DNA of 56,953 bases from Bacillus sp. AFS088145 (lineage in GTDB: Bacteria; Bacillota; Bacilli; Bacillales; Bacillaceae_G): contig NZ_NUUX01000005.1 of assembly GCF_002564465.1 (NCBI RefSeq), positions 140,569-197,521 on the forward strand, read 5' to 3'. The notes under the pieces are model-generated. The model worked only from the letters and a program-made list of their open reading frames with translations, was not told where the DNA came from and did not search any database. Position 1 is the first letter of the stretch. Each line of letters starts with the position of its first letter. Shown here piece by piece: positions 8,172-17,413 of this stretch. The translations under genes and the position numbers were made by a program.

Positions 8172-8743
8172 TTATTACCATCGCCACTAAAGTCAACCTC
8201 AGGTGTAGCTTTATCTTTTTCAGATACTTCAAAGTAATCCTTCTTCTCGAATCCAAAAGGTCCAGCTACTAGTACACCCGGGAATTTTTTGATTTTTTGG
8301 TTGTATACAGTTACTGCATCATTATAATCTTTACGAGCAATAGCTAGTCGATTTTCAGTTCCTTCAAGGCTATCCATTAATGCTTGGAAATTTTGATTTG
8401 ATTTTAAATCAGGATAGTTTTCTACTACTACTAATAGACGACTTAATGCTCCAGACAACTCTGCATCAGCTTTACTTTTATCAGCAGTCGTTTGAGCACC
8501 AGCTAATTTTGCGCGTGCATCTGTTACTGAAGCAATCACATCTTTCTCTTGTGTAGCATATCCTTTTACTGTATTTACTAAGTTTGGTATTAAATCTGAA
8601 CGACGTTTTAGTTGGTTATCAACTTGTGACATTTTATTTGTTACATTTTCTTCCTGAGTCACAAAGCTATTATAGCTTCCTACACCCATAAAAATTAGAA
8701 CGACTACAATAATTAAAGCAATCCATATTCCTTTATTCTTCAA
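8168..8743 (-). CDS. lemA: LemA family protein
   Basis: A 191-residue LemA protein: an N-terminal transmembrane anchor (about residues 4-23), then a long extracytoplasmic helical domain with SYNSFVTQEENVTNKMSQVD, the conserved RRSDLIPNLVNTVKGYA and VVVENYPDLKSNQNF motifs, and NDAVTVYNQKIKKFPGVL. The function of LemA is not established. TTG 8743 is chosen because GGAGTG lies seven bases upstream; the in-frame ATG at 8758 has no good ribosome binding site. Translationally coupled to the TPM gene. Downstream of its start, in the opposite direction, lies the tyrS leader. Confidence 0.88.
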   Translation of the reverse strand: MKNKGIWIALIIVVVLIFMGVGSYNSFVTQEENVTNKMSQVDNQLKRRSDLIPNLVNTVKGYATQEKDVIASVTDARAKLAGAQTTADKSKADAELSGALSRLLVVVENYPDLKSNQNFQALMDSLEGTENRLAIARKDYNDAVTVYNQKIKKFPGVLVAGPFGFEKKDYFEVSEKDKATPEVDFSGDGNK

Positions 8744-8882
8744 GAAAAAACACTCCATTTCCAAAATATGTATTTTTAAAGATGTTAGTATTAATATTTA
8801 ACCATATTATTTGATAGAAAGCATTTTTATTCAAATATTGAATGACAATTTAAATAAAATTAATAAAAATTTAATTATCTAT

Positions 8883-8912
8883 TTGACTTAAACGTTTTAT
8901 TTGTGATATAAA
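8883..8912 (+). promoter_or_regulatory. Predicted promoter of the tyrS leader
   Basis: -35 TTGACT (8883-8888) and -10 TATAAA (8907-8912) with an 18-base spacer, just upstream of the T-box RNA. Confidence 0.6.
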
Positions 8913-8919
8913 TGTTTCA

Positions 8920-10485
<1,566 letters not shown>

Positions 10486-10489
10486 TATC

Positions 10490-10760
10490 GAACAAACAGT
10501 GAACGAAAAAGCAGTAGTTTGATTGGTAGTAGTTCAGAGAGCGAGTGGTTGGTGAAAACTCGTCTATGCAATCAAATGAATTACATTTCGGGAGTTTTCT
10601 TTTCGTAGTTAGTGGATCTAATGAAGGGAAGAACGTAAGTCTACGTTACAGATTCGAGTGATAAGGAATTTTTCTTATATAAGTATTTATTTCTTATAAC
10701 TAGGGTGGTAACGCGATCGAGGTCGTCCCTATATTTTATAGGGGGGCCTCGATTTTTTAT
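10490..10760 (+). ncRNA. Second T-box leader, predicted tyrosine-specific
   Basis: The T-box AGGGTGGTAACGCG lies at 10702-10715. The terminator pairs CGAGG (10718-10722) with CCTCG (10747-10751) around a TCCCTATA/TATAGGGG inner stem and is followed by TTTTTT. The specifier region GAATTACA (TAC at 10582-10584) is almost the same as in the tyrS leader, so tyrosine is the likely amino acid. It controls an acetyltransferase and an NhaC-family transporter. No clear separate promoter is seen; it may be read from tyrS. Confidence 0.88.
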
Positions 10761-10786
10761 TGGCTTTTTTTGAAAGGGTGAAAATT

Positions 10787-11248
10787 ATGGAGATATTTGC
10801 AACGAAAGATTGCCGAATATTGGCAAAACTTAATGAAGGTGTTCAAAACCTACATGCTGATTTATTTCCAGAGTTTTTTAAAATTCATAATCTGGCTGAA
10901 ATAACTGAGTTTTTCAAGAGTGTAGTTGATAAACCAGAGCATCATTTTTTCGTTGTTAAAGATGTCGAAGAATTAGTCGGATATGCTTGGATTGAAATAA
11001 AACATATTCCTGAAGGACCGATAAAAAAGGCTTTCCGATTAGGGTATGTTCATCAGATAAGTATAAATGAAGAAAAAAGAAATAAGGGATACGGTTCATT
11101 CTTAATCCATAAAATTGCTTCATTTGCTAGTGAGAATAATCTTTTTAGAATTGAGCTAGATTACTGGATCGACAATAAAAATGCAAGAAGCTTTTATGAG
11201 AAACTTGGGTTCGTAAAGTTTCGTGAACACGTATATATGGATGTATAA
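10787..11248 (+). CDS. GNAT N-acetyltransferase under T-box control
   Basis: A 153-residue GNAT protein. The acetyl-CoA-binding motif A is seen in VHQISINEEKRNKGYGSFLI (about residues 86-105, with R/Q-x-x-G-x-G/A as NKGYG), followed by motif B NARSFYEKLGFVKF near the C-terminus. The acceptor substrate is unknown. ATG 10787 has GAAAGGGTG upstream; an in-frame ATG-like start at 10760 would fall inside the terminator tail. It is the first gene after the second tyrosine T-box and is followed 19 bases later by the NhaC-family transporter, so both should be induced when tRNA-Tyr is uncharged. A role in tyrosine-related chemistry is inference only. Confidence 0.85.
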   Translation: MEIFATKDCRILAKLNEGVQNLHADLFPEFFKIHNLAEITEFFKSVVDKPEHHFFVVKDVEELVGYAWIEIKHIPEGPIKKAFRLGYVHQISINEEKRNKGYGSFLIHKIASFASENNLFRIELDYWIDNKNARSFYEKLGFVKFREHVYMDV

Positions 11249-11267
11249 ATAAGGGAGAGTGTATAAA

Positions 11268-12647
11268 ATGAAAAATATAGAATTAGGTGCGTTAATCGTA
11301 CTGTTTGCAGCCATTATGTCTAGTTGTCTAGTTATATTAAAATCAGATCCACAAATTCCGCTTCTTTTATGTGTTGTTTGTTTAGCTGTGTTTGGATTAT
11401 TTAAAGGATTTAAATGGGAACAGATTGAAAATGGGATGAAAAAGGGTATTCAAAATGGATTGTCACCTACATTAATCTTAATGATGATTGGTTTATTAAT
11501 TGGTTCTTGGATGCTAAGTGGTACAGTACCAACTTTATTATTTTACGGAATTTCTGTTCTTTCAGCTAAATGGTTTGCAATCAGTGCAATTTTTATTACG
11601 ATCATCGTTGCTAGTTTTACAGGTAGTACTTTTACGACAATTGCTACAGTTGGTGTAGCGTTAATGGGAATCGCTCATATTATGGGGATTCCACCAGCAA
11701 TTGCAGCAGGTGCGATTATTAGTGGAGCGTGTTTTGGTGATAAAATGTCACCAATCTCAGATACAACGAATTTCGTTCCAAGTATTTTAGGAATAAAGGT
11801 TAATGAACATATTCGACACATGGCATATACAACAATTCCAGCATTAATTGTTACAGTTATTTTATTCTTAATCATCGGTATGGGTCATGGCAATACAGAT
11901 ATGGCGCAAGTTACAGAAATGAAAAAAGCAATTTCATCTAGCTTTGAAGTGAATCCGTTATTATTAATCCCATGTTTAATTGTTTTTATTATGGCATTTA
12001 GAGGTTTTTCAACTTTACCAACAATGTCTGCTGGTATTGTTAGTTCATTAGTTTTAGCATTTTTTATTCAAAAGGATATTACGCTTGCAAAAGTGTTTAC
12101 AACATTACAAAATGGATTCCAAACGGATACAGGAAATGAAATGCTTAATTCGATTGTTAACCGTGGAGGATTACAATCGATGATGTGGTCTGTGTCATTA
12201 ATATTTATTGCACTTGCTCTAGGCGGATTATTACAAGAGCTACGTGTATTCGAGACTTTAATACAATCATTATCTAATTTAAAACGTAAAGGGAATATTG
12301 TTATTGCAAGCACATTATCTGCAATGAGTGTAAATCTTTTAACAGGTGAACAATACTTATCAATTCTACTTCCTGGGCAATTATTAAAGGATGTATATAT
12401 CAAAAAAAATATTCCACTTAAAAACTTATCACGTGCATTAGAAGATGGCGGAACACTTTTTAATCCAATCGTTCCTTGGAGTGTAAGTGGAGCATTTTTT
12501 GCTTCAACATTAGGAGTACCTGTTATTGATTACTTACCGTTTTCATTCGTACTATTTATTACACCTCTATTCAGTATGATAGCCGCTTTATTCGGTAAAG
12601 GAATAGAAGTTGAAAATAAAAGTGAAAGTTCAAGAAATGTCGCATAA
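11268..12647 (+). CDS. NhaC-family transporter, candidate tyrosine importer
   Basis: A 459-residue polytopic membrane protein of the NhaC Na+/H+ antiporter family, with about 10-12 hydrophobic segments and the family stretches FTGSTFTTIATVGVALMGI, SGACFGDKMSPISDTTNF and LTGEQYLSILLPG. Members exchange Na+ for H+ or for organic acids (MleN-like). ATG 11268 follows AGGGAGA at nine bases; the in-frame GTG 11259 overlaps that site. Because it shares an operon with a tyrosine T-box, tyrosine uptake is the most economical role; a tyrosine-transport role has been proposed for T-box-linked NhaC proteins in bacilli. Substrate is therefore inferred from regulation, not from residues. Confidence 0.85.
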   Translation: MKNIELGALIVLFAAIMSSCLVILKSDPQIPLLLCVVCLAVFGLFKGFKWEQIENGMKKGIQNGLSPTLILMMIGLLIGSWMLSGTVPTLLFYGISVLSAKWFAISAIFITIIVASFTGSTFTTIATVGVALMGIAHIMGIPPAIAAGAIISGACFGDKMSPISDTTNFVPSILGIKVNEHIRHMAYTTIPALIVTVILFLIIGMGHGNTDMAQVTEMKKAISSSFEVNPLLLIPCLIVFIMAFRGFSTLPTMSAGIVSSLVLAFFIQKDITLAKVFTTLQNGFQTDTGNEMLNSIVNRGGLQSMMWSVSLIFIALALGGLLQELRVFETLIQSLSNLKRKGNIVIASTLSAMSVNLLTGEQYLSILLPGQLLKDVYIKKNIPLKNLSRALEDGGTLFNPIVPWSVSGAFFASTLGVPVIDYLPFSFVLFITPLFSMIAALFGKGIEVENKSESSRNVA

Positions 12648-12704
12648 ACAAATTGTTTCTACGTAAACTAGTTTTTGTACGAACTGGTTAATGGAGGGAA
12701 AAAA

Positions 12705-12839
12705 ATGAGTCATGCAGCAGGTGGTTCAAAGAAAAATCGTCCTAGTGATGCAAATCATGTAGATGCGAAAACGAAAGCACATCAAAAGAGACTTTCGAAG
12801 GATCAACATAATCCTATGGGCGATAAGTATCCTAGATAA
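12705..12839 (+). CDS. Small hydrophilic protein, 44 residues, unknown
   Basis: ATG 12705 is preceded by GGAGGG (12693-12698) at ideal distance and the frame encodes 44 residues, beginning MSHAAGGSKKNRPSDANH and ending HNPMGDKYPR. It is rich in Lys, His, Asp, Asn and Gln with no hydrophobic segment, like many small sporulation or stress proteins of bacilli, but I do not recognise a named family. A long hairpin terminator follows closely, supporting a real expressed gene. It sits 57 bases after the NhaC gene and could be part of that transcript or separate. Confidence 0.7.
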   Translation: MSHAAGGSKKNRPSDANHVDAKTKAHQKRLSKDQHNPMGDKYPR

Positions 12840-12860
12840 TTGAATAAATAATTTTGAATG

Positions 12861-12916
12861 AATCCCTTATACGGAAAGAAAGGATATTAGTTTCTTTTCG
12901 TATAGGGGATTTTTTA
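12861..12916 (+). terminator. Terminator after the 44-residue gene
   Basis: A stem of about 20 pairs (AATCCCTTATACG and GAAAGAAA arms against TTTCTTTT and CGTATAGGGGATT), followed by TTTTTATTT. Confidence 0.88.
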
Positions 12917-13055
12917 TTTCACTGTAAAAGACAAGTCAAAATTTTTATGAGGAATAACGTTAAATATTTGTGGAATATTCCGAAATTTAGTGAAATCCAC
13001 TTTATTATTCGATAAAATAAAAGTTAAAGTCATTTTATTTAAGGGGATAAAGGTA

Positions 13056-13637
13056 ATGAGCTTTTTTAAAATTATTACATATACAGTTATCATTGGGATA
13101 TTAAGTTATGTCTTCTGCATCGTTTTTATCGGTGTAAATAGCATTTTACAATATCAGCATAAAGTACCTAAAAATGCGGATTATGTTATTGTATTAGGTG
13201 CTGGTTTGAAAAAGGATAAGCCCACTAGAGCTTTACGCTATCGAATTGAAACAGCAGCGAAATATGCTAAGGAAAATAAAAGTGCAAAAATTATTGTTTC
13301 AGGTGGAAAAGGTCATGATGAATTGATATCAGAAGCTGAATGCATGAGGGTTGAATTAATCAAATTAGGAATTGAAGAGAATAGAATCGTTAAAGAAGAT
13401 TTATCAACTAATACATACGAGAATATGAAATTCTCCAAAAAACTCATTCAAAACGATCAAGCTCAAGGAGTCGTTGTTTCAAATGATTATCATTTATTTA
13501 GATCTTTAAAATTGGCTAAAAAACAAGGGTTAAATGTAGTCGGTCTTCCTGCAAAAACACCAAAAGTAATCATACCGACAGCATACTTTAGAGAATGTTT
13601 ATCTATTTTAAAAGCTATTTACTATAAACAAATGTAA
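13056..13637 (+). CDS. DUF218 (YdcF-like) membrane-anchored protein
   Basis: A 193-residue protein with one N-terminal transmembrane helix (about residues 3-26) and a DUF218 domain: YVIVLGAGLKKDKPTRALRY (about 42-61), IIVSGGKGHDELISEAECM, DLSTNTYENMKFSK and VVSNDYHLFRSLKLAKKQG. DUF218 proteins such as SanA/ElyC/YdcF act at the envelope, and some influence cell-wall precursor metabolism; the substrate here is unknown. ATG 13056 is supported by AAGGGGATAAAGG immediately upstream; earlier in-frame codons give an unlikely N-terminal extension. It appears monocistronic. Confidence 0.83.
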   Translation: MSFFKIITYTVIIGILSYVFCIVFIGVNSILQYQHKVPKNADYVIVLGAGLKKDKPTRALRYRIETAAKYAKENKSAKIIVSGGKGHDELISEAECMRVELIKLGIEENRIVKEDLSTNTYENMKFSKKLIQNDQAQGVVVSNDYHLFRSLKLAKKQGLNVVGLPAKTPKVIIPTAYFRECLSILKAIYYKQM

Positions 13638-13696
13638 TAATCATAGGCAATCTATCATTTTTGTTAAAACTATTATTTAATTTGTACCAATGTCCA

Positions 13697-13754
13697 TTTC
13701 ATTTTTCTAAATGAAACATTTTATATTATATGGACTTGCTTGTCCAAATAATAT
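13697..13754 (+). promoter_or_regulatory. Two hairpins upstream of the orphan gene at 13771
   Basis: TTTCATTT/AAATGAAA (13697-13716, loop TTCT) is followed by a 13-bp inverted repeat (ATATTAT-A-TGGAC at 13723-13735 against GTCCAAATAATAT at 13742-13754, one mismatch). The second ends just before the GAAAGGAG ribosome binding site. No T run follows. It may be an operator or a 5'-UTR structure. Confidence 0.45.
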
Positions 13755-13770
13755 GAAAGGAGTGACATTG

Positions 13771-14139
13771 ATGGCAAAATTTTTATCTACTGGAGTATTA
13801 AGAAGACATTCTAGTACTCAGTTTTTAACAGTTGAAGCTCTTAATGTTGACCCGGATGACTCTCGTTCTGTGAGTGTTTTAATGTTTGACTGGTCAAGTG
13901 GTTTTCCGGTGATTCTTCCTATGGTTGACCCATCTACAGTAACAATTCCACCAAATCAATATAGAACATTTAGATCTTTCCAACTTCCAGCTACTTTATT
14001 TGCTTATGAAGTAAGAATTCTTCACCCGAAAGATCGTGATGTTGTAGTAAATGTATTTGGACTTAGTGATATTGCATTTGATCCACAAGAAGGTAATAAT
14101 GCAATGCAGCATGACTTAGCGGTAGTGAAATTAAAATAA
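13771..14139 (+). CDS. Unrecognised 122-residue protein
   Basis: ATG 13771 follows GAAAGGAGTG (13755-13764). The 122 residues have no signal peptide or transmembrane helix and alternate polar and hydrophobic residues in a beta-rich pattern (TQFLTVEALNVD, SVSVLMFDWSSG, FAYEVRILHPKDRDVVVNVF). NVDPDDSRSVSV and the PPNQYRTFRSF turn suggest an all-beta sandwich, perhaps a surface or spore-layer protein, but I do not recognise a family and assign no function. It lies between a DUF218 gene and a decayed secreted-protein gene, with its own terminator and structured 5' region. Confidence 0.75.
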   Translation: MAKFLSTGVLRRHSSTQFLTVEALNVDPDDSRSVSVLMFDWSSGFPVILPMVDPSTVTIPPNQYRTFRSFQLPATLFAYEVRILHPKDRDVVVNVFGLSDIAFDPQEGNNAMQHDLAVVKLK

Positions 14140-14181
14140 TATAAAAGCTTATTTTAATACACCTCTCATTTCCGCATAAGT

Positions 14182-14213
14182 AGCCCTTCGAGTAATGTCG
14201 AGGGCTTTTTTTT
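14182..14213 (+). terminator. Terminator of the 122-residue gene
   Basis: AGCCCT-T-CGA pairs with TCG-AGGGCT (one bulge) and is followed by eight T. Confidence 0.85.
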
Positions 14214-14247
14214 ATTTAAGCTTATCAAAAAATGAAGAAGAATAAAC

Positions 14248-14278
14248 AAACTCCCTATCAAGTCTGGTAGGGAGTTTA
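14248..14278. terminator. Inverted repeat, possible terminator
   Basis: AAACTCCCTA pairs perfectly with TAGGGAGTTT across a 10-base loop. The flanking T run is weak on both strands. It lies between convergent genes and past the end of the decayed minus-strand gene. Confidence 0.5.
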
Positions 14279-14384
14279 TGGCGTATGTATTATTAAGTTA
14301 ATCTAGGTATAGGTATCATATTATTTATGATTCCTTTTTTGGTTCAAATTTTTATCTAAAACCAGAAAGTTAACTATGTTTGAA

Positions 14385-15227
14385 CTATTTAATCACTGCA
14401 TATGTAAAAGCAATTCCGACAGGTCTTTTATATTTACCGTCGGATTCTTTTTTGTCAGTTCCAATCCACGGATCATTCCATACTTCAAAATTATATATCG
14501 TTAAGTAATCTTTTGCTGTGATACGATAAGTTTTACGGCTGGAACACTTACTTCGTAGGAGTCAGAAATAGTATAGCTGCTTTTATAAGTAATACCTAAT
14601 TCCTAATTCCCCAGCTATTGCTTTAATAGGTAAACCTGCTGTACCAGAAACTTCTATCTGTCTTGATTCAGTGATAGACATTGTTGCGGTACATTTACCT
14701 TTATAAGAACTCATACGAATAACTTCACCATTCCCATAGGTAGTATTTCCTTTTTTCACATATAACCCGTTACCCCATCTAGCTTTAATTGGAGTTGCAA
14801 CTTCCTTGTTGAGATAACTGTCAATTTGGTCCTCTTTTATAACTACAGTGTATCCAAGAATATTTTCATCATCTAATGGATTAATGACACCTGACTTCTG
14901 GAGGTCGTTTAAAACATCTTCGTTTGACACATCTATTTGTAAGTCCCCAATTTCATTAACCCCTATTTCAACTCCAGGTTCATCTTTTGAAACTACAACA
15001 TTCTGACCTATTTCAAAAGTATTTTTCTTTGCTAATTCCTCATTAACTTCTTTTAGTGAATCTAAATCTGTCAAAAGTTCAGTAGAAGGAGCATTCGAAA
15101 CTTGTTCCTCTACTGTAAAATTTTTAATTTCTTCAGCTACAACATTCTCGGTCTTTTTGGATAAAAATGGATATGTAAATGTAAAAGCTAATACTAGAGA
15201 AAGAATAACGACTAAAGCTTTCTTCAT
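14385..15227 (-). pseudogene. Secreted-protein gene broken by two frameshifts
   Basis: The intact part (ATG 15227) encodes a signal-like N-terminus (MKKALVVILSLVLAFTFTYP), a glutamate-rich linker and a domain with RWGNGLYVKKGNTTYGNG, but stops at 14583 after AGELGIRYYL. A directly repeated CCTAATT (14595-14601 and 14602-14608) looks like a 7-bp duplication; removing one copy restores GELGITYKSSYTISDSYEV. A second shift, one missing C near 14536, is then needed; correcting it gives VPAGKTYRITAKDYL and continues through YNFEVWNDPWIGTDKK to GIAFTYAVIK and a stop at 14385. The family is unknown to me. Two independent lesions argue for decay rather than programmed shifting, though assembly errors are possible. 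Confidence 0.72.
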
Positions 15228-15528
15228 ATCAAACCTCCGAATTTATAGTATGTAAATATATTCACAAAGTAAGTATATAATAAATTTTGAGATTTGAGTG
15301 TGTCTAAAAAAAGTCTTTTTGTTTTAAAAATGGAACATTCCGAAGATAGATAGGGGATGTAGTTTTAATTTAATTTTCTTCAACGCTTTGTAAAGACAAA
15401 AGCCTATTATACTAAAAAAAATTGAATAAATAAAACTACATTAAAAACAATTTAGCCGATGTTTCCTAGAGTTTTATTGGATATATTATCCATTGATAAC
15501 TTTACTATATTAGTAGAGTTAAGTGTTA

Positions 15529-15563
15529 GTCCTTATTTGAAATAAGATATTTCAAATAAGGAC
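15529..15563. repeat. Perfect 15-bp inverted repeat
   Basis: GTCCTTATTTGAAAT (15529-15543) is exactly complementary to ATTTCAAATAAGGAC (15549-15563) with loop AAGAT. There is no T run directly after it and no nearby gene end. Confidence 0.7.
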
Positions 15564-15632
15564 AGTCTATTTTGTTTATTATTAATGTGTTGTTACAGTG
15601 CTTTTTGAATATGATTCATTAAAACTCCAAGT

Positions 15633-15676
15633 AAAAAGGACCTTTCCAGTAATAGTGCTGGAATGGTCCTTTTTTC
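15633..15676. terminator. Bidirectional terminator-type hairpin
   Basis: AAAAAGGACC-T-TTCCAG pairs with CTGGAA-T-GGTCCTTTTT, an eight-base loop between. It has A and T runs for both directions, although no intact gene ends nearby. Confidence 0.7.
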
Positions 15677-15805
15677 ATTCGAATAGAATCGGATTATATA
15701 GTTTTAAAAGTGTCTGTCCACTAATTATACAATAAAATATCCCCCAAAAAACTCCCCCAATTTGTGGTGGTTAGTTGACTTTTGTTGTCAGAATATAAAT
15801 ATAAA

Positions 15806-15850
15806 AAAATCCCTAGAAATGTTGATATATCAACGTTTCTAGGGATTTTA
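15806..15850 (-). terminator. Terminator of rpsD
   Basis: AAAATCCCTAGAAA pairs with TTTCTAGGGATTTT around an inner GTTGATATATCAAC palindrome; on the minus strand it ends in a T run. It lies just after the rpsD stop. Confidence 0.88.
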
Positions 15851-15875
15851 TAATGCTATTTACATAGCATTTTGA

Positions 15876-16478
15876 TTAACGGTTGTAGAATTCAACGATA
15901 AGAGCTTCGTTGATTTCAGCTGGTAATTCAGAACGCTCTGGTAAGCGGTTGAAAGTACCTTCTAATTTGTCAGCGTTGAAAGTGATGTACTCAGGTACAA
16001 AGTTGTTAACTTCAACAGCTTCTTTAACTACAGCTAAGTTTTGTGATTTTTCACGTAAGCTGATAGTTTGGCCAATTTTCACACGGAAAGATGGGATGTC
16101 TACACGTTTGCCATCAACTAAGATGTGACCGTGGTTAACTAATTGACGAGCAGCACGACGAGTACGAGCAAGACCCATACGGTAAACTACGTTGTCTAAA
16201 CGAGTTTCTAATAAGATCATGAAGTTTTCACCGTGTTTACCAGCTAATTTACCAGCGATATCAAAAGTGCGACGGAATTGGCGCTCATTAACACCAAACA
16301 TGTGACGAAGCTTTTGCTTCTCTTGTAATTGTAAACCGTATTCTGATAATTTTTTACGTTGGTTAGGTCCGTGTTGACCTGGTGCGTAAGGGCGTTTTTC
16401 TAATTCTTTACCTGTTCCGCTTAATGAAATGCCTAAACGGCGAGATAATTTCCAAGTAGATCCTGTATAACGAGACAT
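15876..16478 (-). CDS. rpsD: 30S ribosomal protein S4
   Basis: A 200-residue ribosomal protein S4, a primary 16S rRNA binder for 30S assembly. N-terminal [19 protein letters not shown] and the S4 domain (about residues 90-150, with [29 protein letters not shown]) are diagnostic. It lacks the N-terminal zinc-binding cysteines, as in the standard Bacillus type. A strong GGAGG-type site precedes ATG 16478. It is monocistronic, as in B. subtilis, and has a leader of about 190 bases, consistent with the known autogenous control of rpsD by S4. Confidence 0.97.
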   Translation of the reverse strand: MSRYTGSTWKLSRRLGISLSGTGKELEKRPYAPGQHGPNQRKKLSEYGLQLQEKQKLRHMFGVNERQFRRTFDIAGKLAGKHGENFMILLETRLDNVVYRMGLARTRRAARQLVNHGHILVDGKRVDIPSFRVKIGQTISLREKSQNLAVVKEAVEVNNFVPEYITFNADKLEGTFNRLPERSELPAEINEALIVEFYNR

Positions 16479-16665
16479 TGATTGTCTCCTCCTTTTAGTT
16501 TTTATTTTGGAGTAAAATAAAAACGTTCGTGTAGCCCCAGTTTGTTTATTTTGCTTTCATGTATCCTCGCTCCAGCAGCCAGAGTTACGCGATGACACCT
16601 CTTAAATAGTAGAGGAACAAAATAAATATCAAGCCTGTGCTTACAACGCTGCGTTATTTTACACA
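16479..16665 (-). ncRNA. Candidate S4 autoregulatory leader of rpsD
   Basis: The predicted transcript has a leader of about 187 bases with a CCTCT/AGAGG hairpin and several G+C-rich blocks (for example CTGGCTGCTGGAGCGAGG) unlike the surrounding AT-rich spacers. B. subtilis rpsD is known to be repressed by S4 binding to its leader. I infer the same here from position and size; I did not fold it. Confidence 0.5.
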
Positions 16666-16671
16666 AAAAAT

Positions 16672-16700
16672 ATTATAACCAGATAGTATAAAATAGTCAA
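16672..16700 (-). promoter_or_regulatory. Strong sigma-A promoter of rpsD
   Basis: On the minus strand, -35 TTGACT (16700-16695) and -10 TATAAT (16677-16672) with a 17-base spacer. Confidence 0.85.
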
Positions 16701-16778
16701 GGGCAGTTCTGTTTTTAGTTTTTATAAAAAGAAGAAAAAAGAAATCTAATAAAGGATTCCTTTTGAAATCAAATTTTC

Positions 16779-17267
16779 TTATCTAATTGTTTCTTCAATT
16801 AAATTTACGATTGCTTGAAGGTATTTTTGATCCGTTTCATCAAAACGATTGAATTCCGGACTATCGATATCTAATACTCCAATTACTTCATCGTTATGCA
16901 TTAAAGGAATAACGATTTCTGAATTTGATGCAGCATCACAAGCGATGTGGCCAGGGAAGTCGTGAACATTATCGATTCTTTGAACTGTTTTTGTTTGAGC
17001 AGATGTACCGCAAACTCCCTTACCGTATGGTATACGCACACACGCAGGAAGACCTACAAATGGGCCTAAAACTAATTCATTGCGATCTCCATCTTTTAAA
17101 TAAAATCCAACCCAATTTATTTGGTGTAAAAACTGATTTAATAAGGCAGATGTATTTGCTAAATTAGCAATTAGGTTATGTTCACCATCTATTAAAGCTT
17201 TAACTTGAGCTGTTAAAGTATTATATTGTTGTTCTTTTGTACCTGAATATTCGACTTTTTGAAACAT
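16779..17267 (-). CDS. ytsP: GAF-domain free methionine-(R)-sulfoxide reductase
   Basis: A 162-residue single GAF domain protein of the fRMsr family, which reduces free methionine-R-sulfoxide. The active-site region is visible: GPFVGLPACVRIPYGKGVCGTSA, with the two conserved cysteines of the family near residues 84 and 94, and DIDSPEFNRFDETDQKYL near the C-terminus. B. subtilis YtsP lies in the same place beside rpsD. ATG 17267 is preceded by AAAGGGG. It is read in the same direction as rpsD, upstream of it, but rpsD has its own promoter. Confidence 0.88.
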   Translation of the reverse strand: MFQKVEYSGTKEQQYNTLTAQVKALIDGEHNLIANLANTSALLNQFLHQINWVGFYLKDGDRNELVLGPFVGLPACVRIPYGKGVCGTSAQTKTVQRIDNVHDFPGHIACDAASNSEIVIPLMHNDEVIGVLDIDSPEFNRFDETDQKYLQAIVNLIEETIR

Positions 17268-17413
17268 TTGTAGACCCCTTTCCCTATTTCATGTGAAATA
17301 TCATAGCATATTTCGAAAGAATACTGGTAATTTTGTCGACCGATTTGTAGAGGGAATTATCAGTATTTCGCTAATTAATAAAAGAATTGATGTTGTAAAA
17401 GAGGGTGACGAGT

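Larger units (their letters stand above)
15228..15875. other. Gene-free 648-base region
   Basis: No convincing frame with a ribosome binding site is present on either strand. It holds a perfect 15-bp inverted repeat (15529-15563), a strong terminator-type hairpin (15633-15676), a C-run/A-run stretch near 15740-15775, and the rpsD terminator at its right end. The left end should contain the promoter of the decayed minus-strand gene, but I see no clear one. Confidence 0.6.

Noticed and set aside
14385-14582. Programmed frameshifting of the secreted-protein gene
   Set aside because: Two separate shifts are needed, one caused by a 7-bp direct duplication and the other with no slippery heptamer; decay is simpler.
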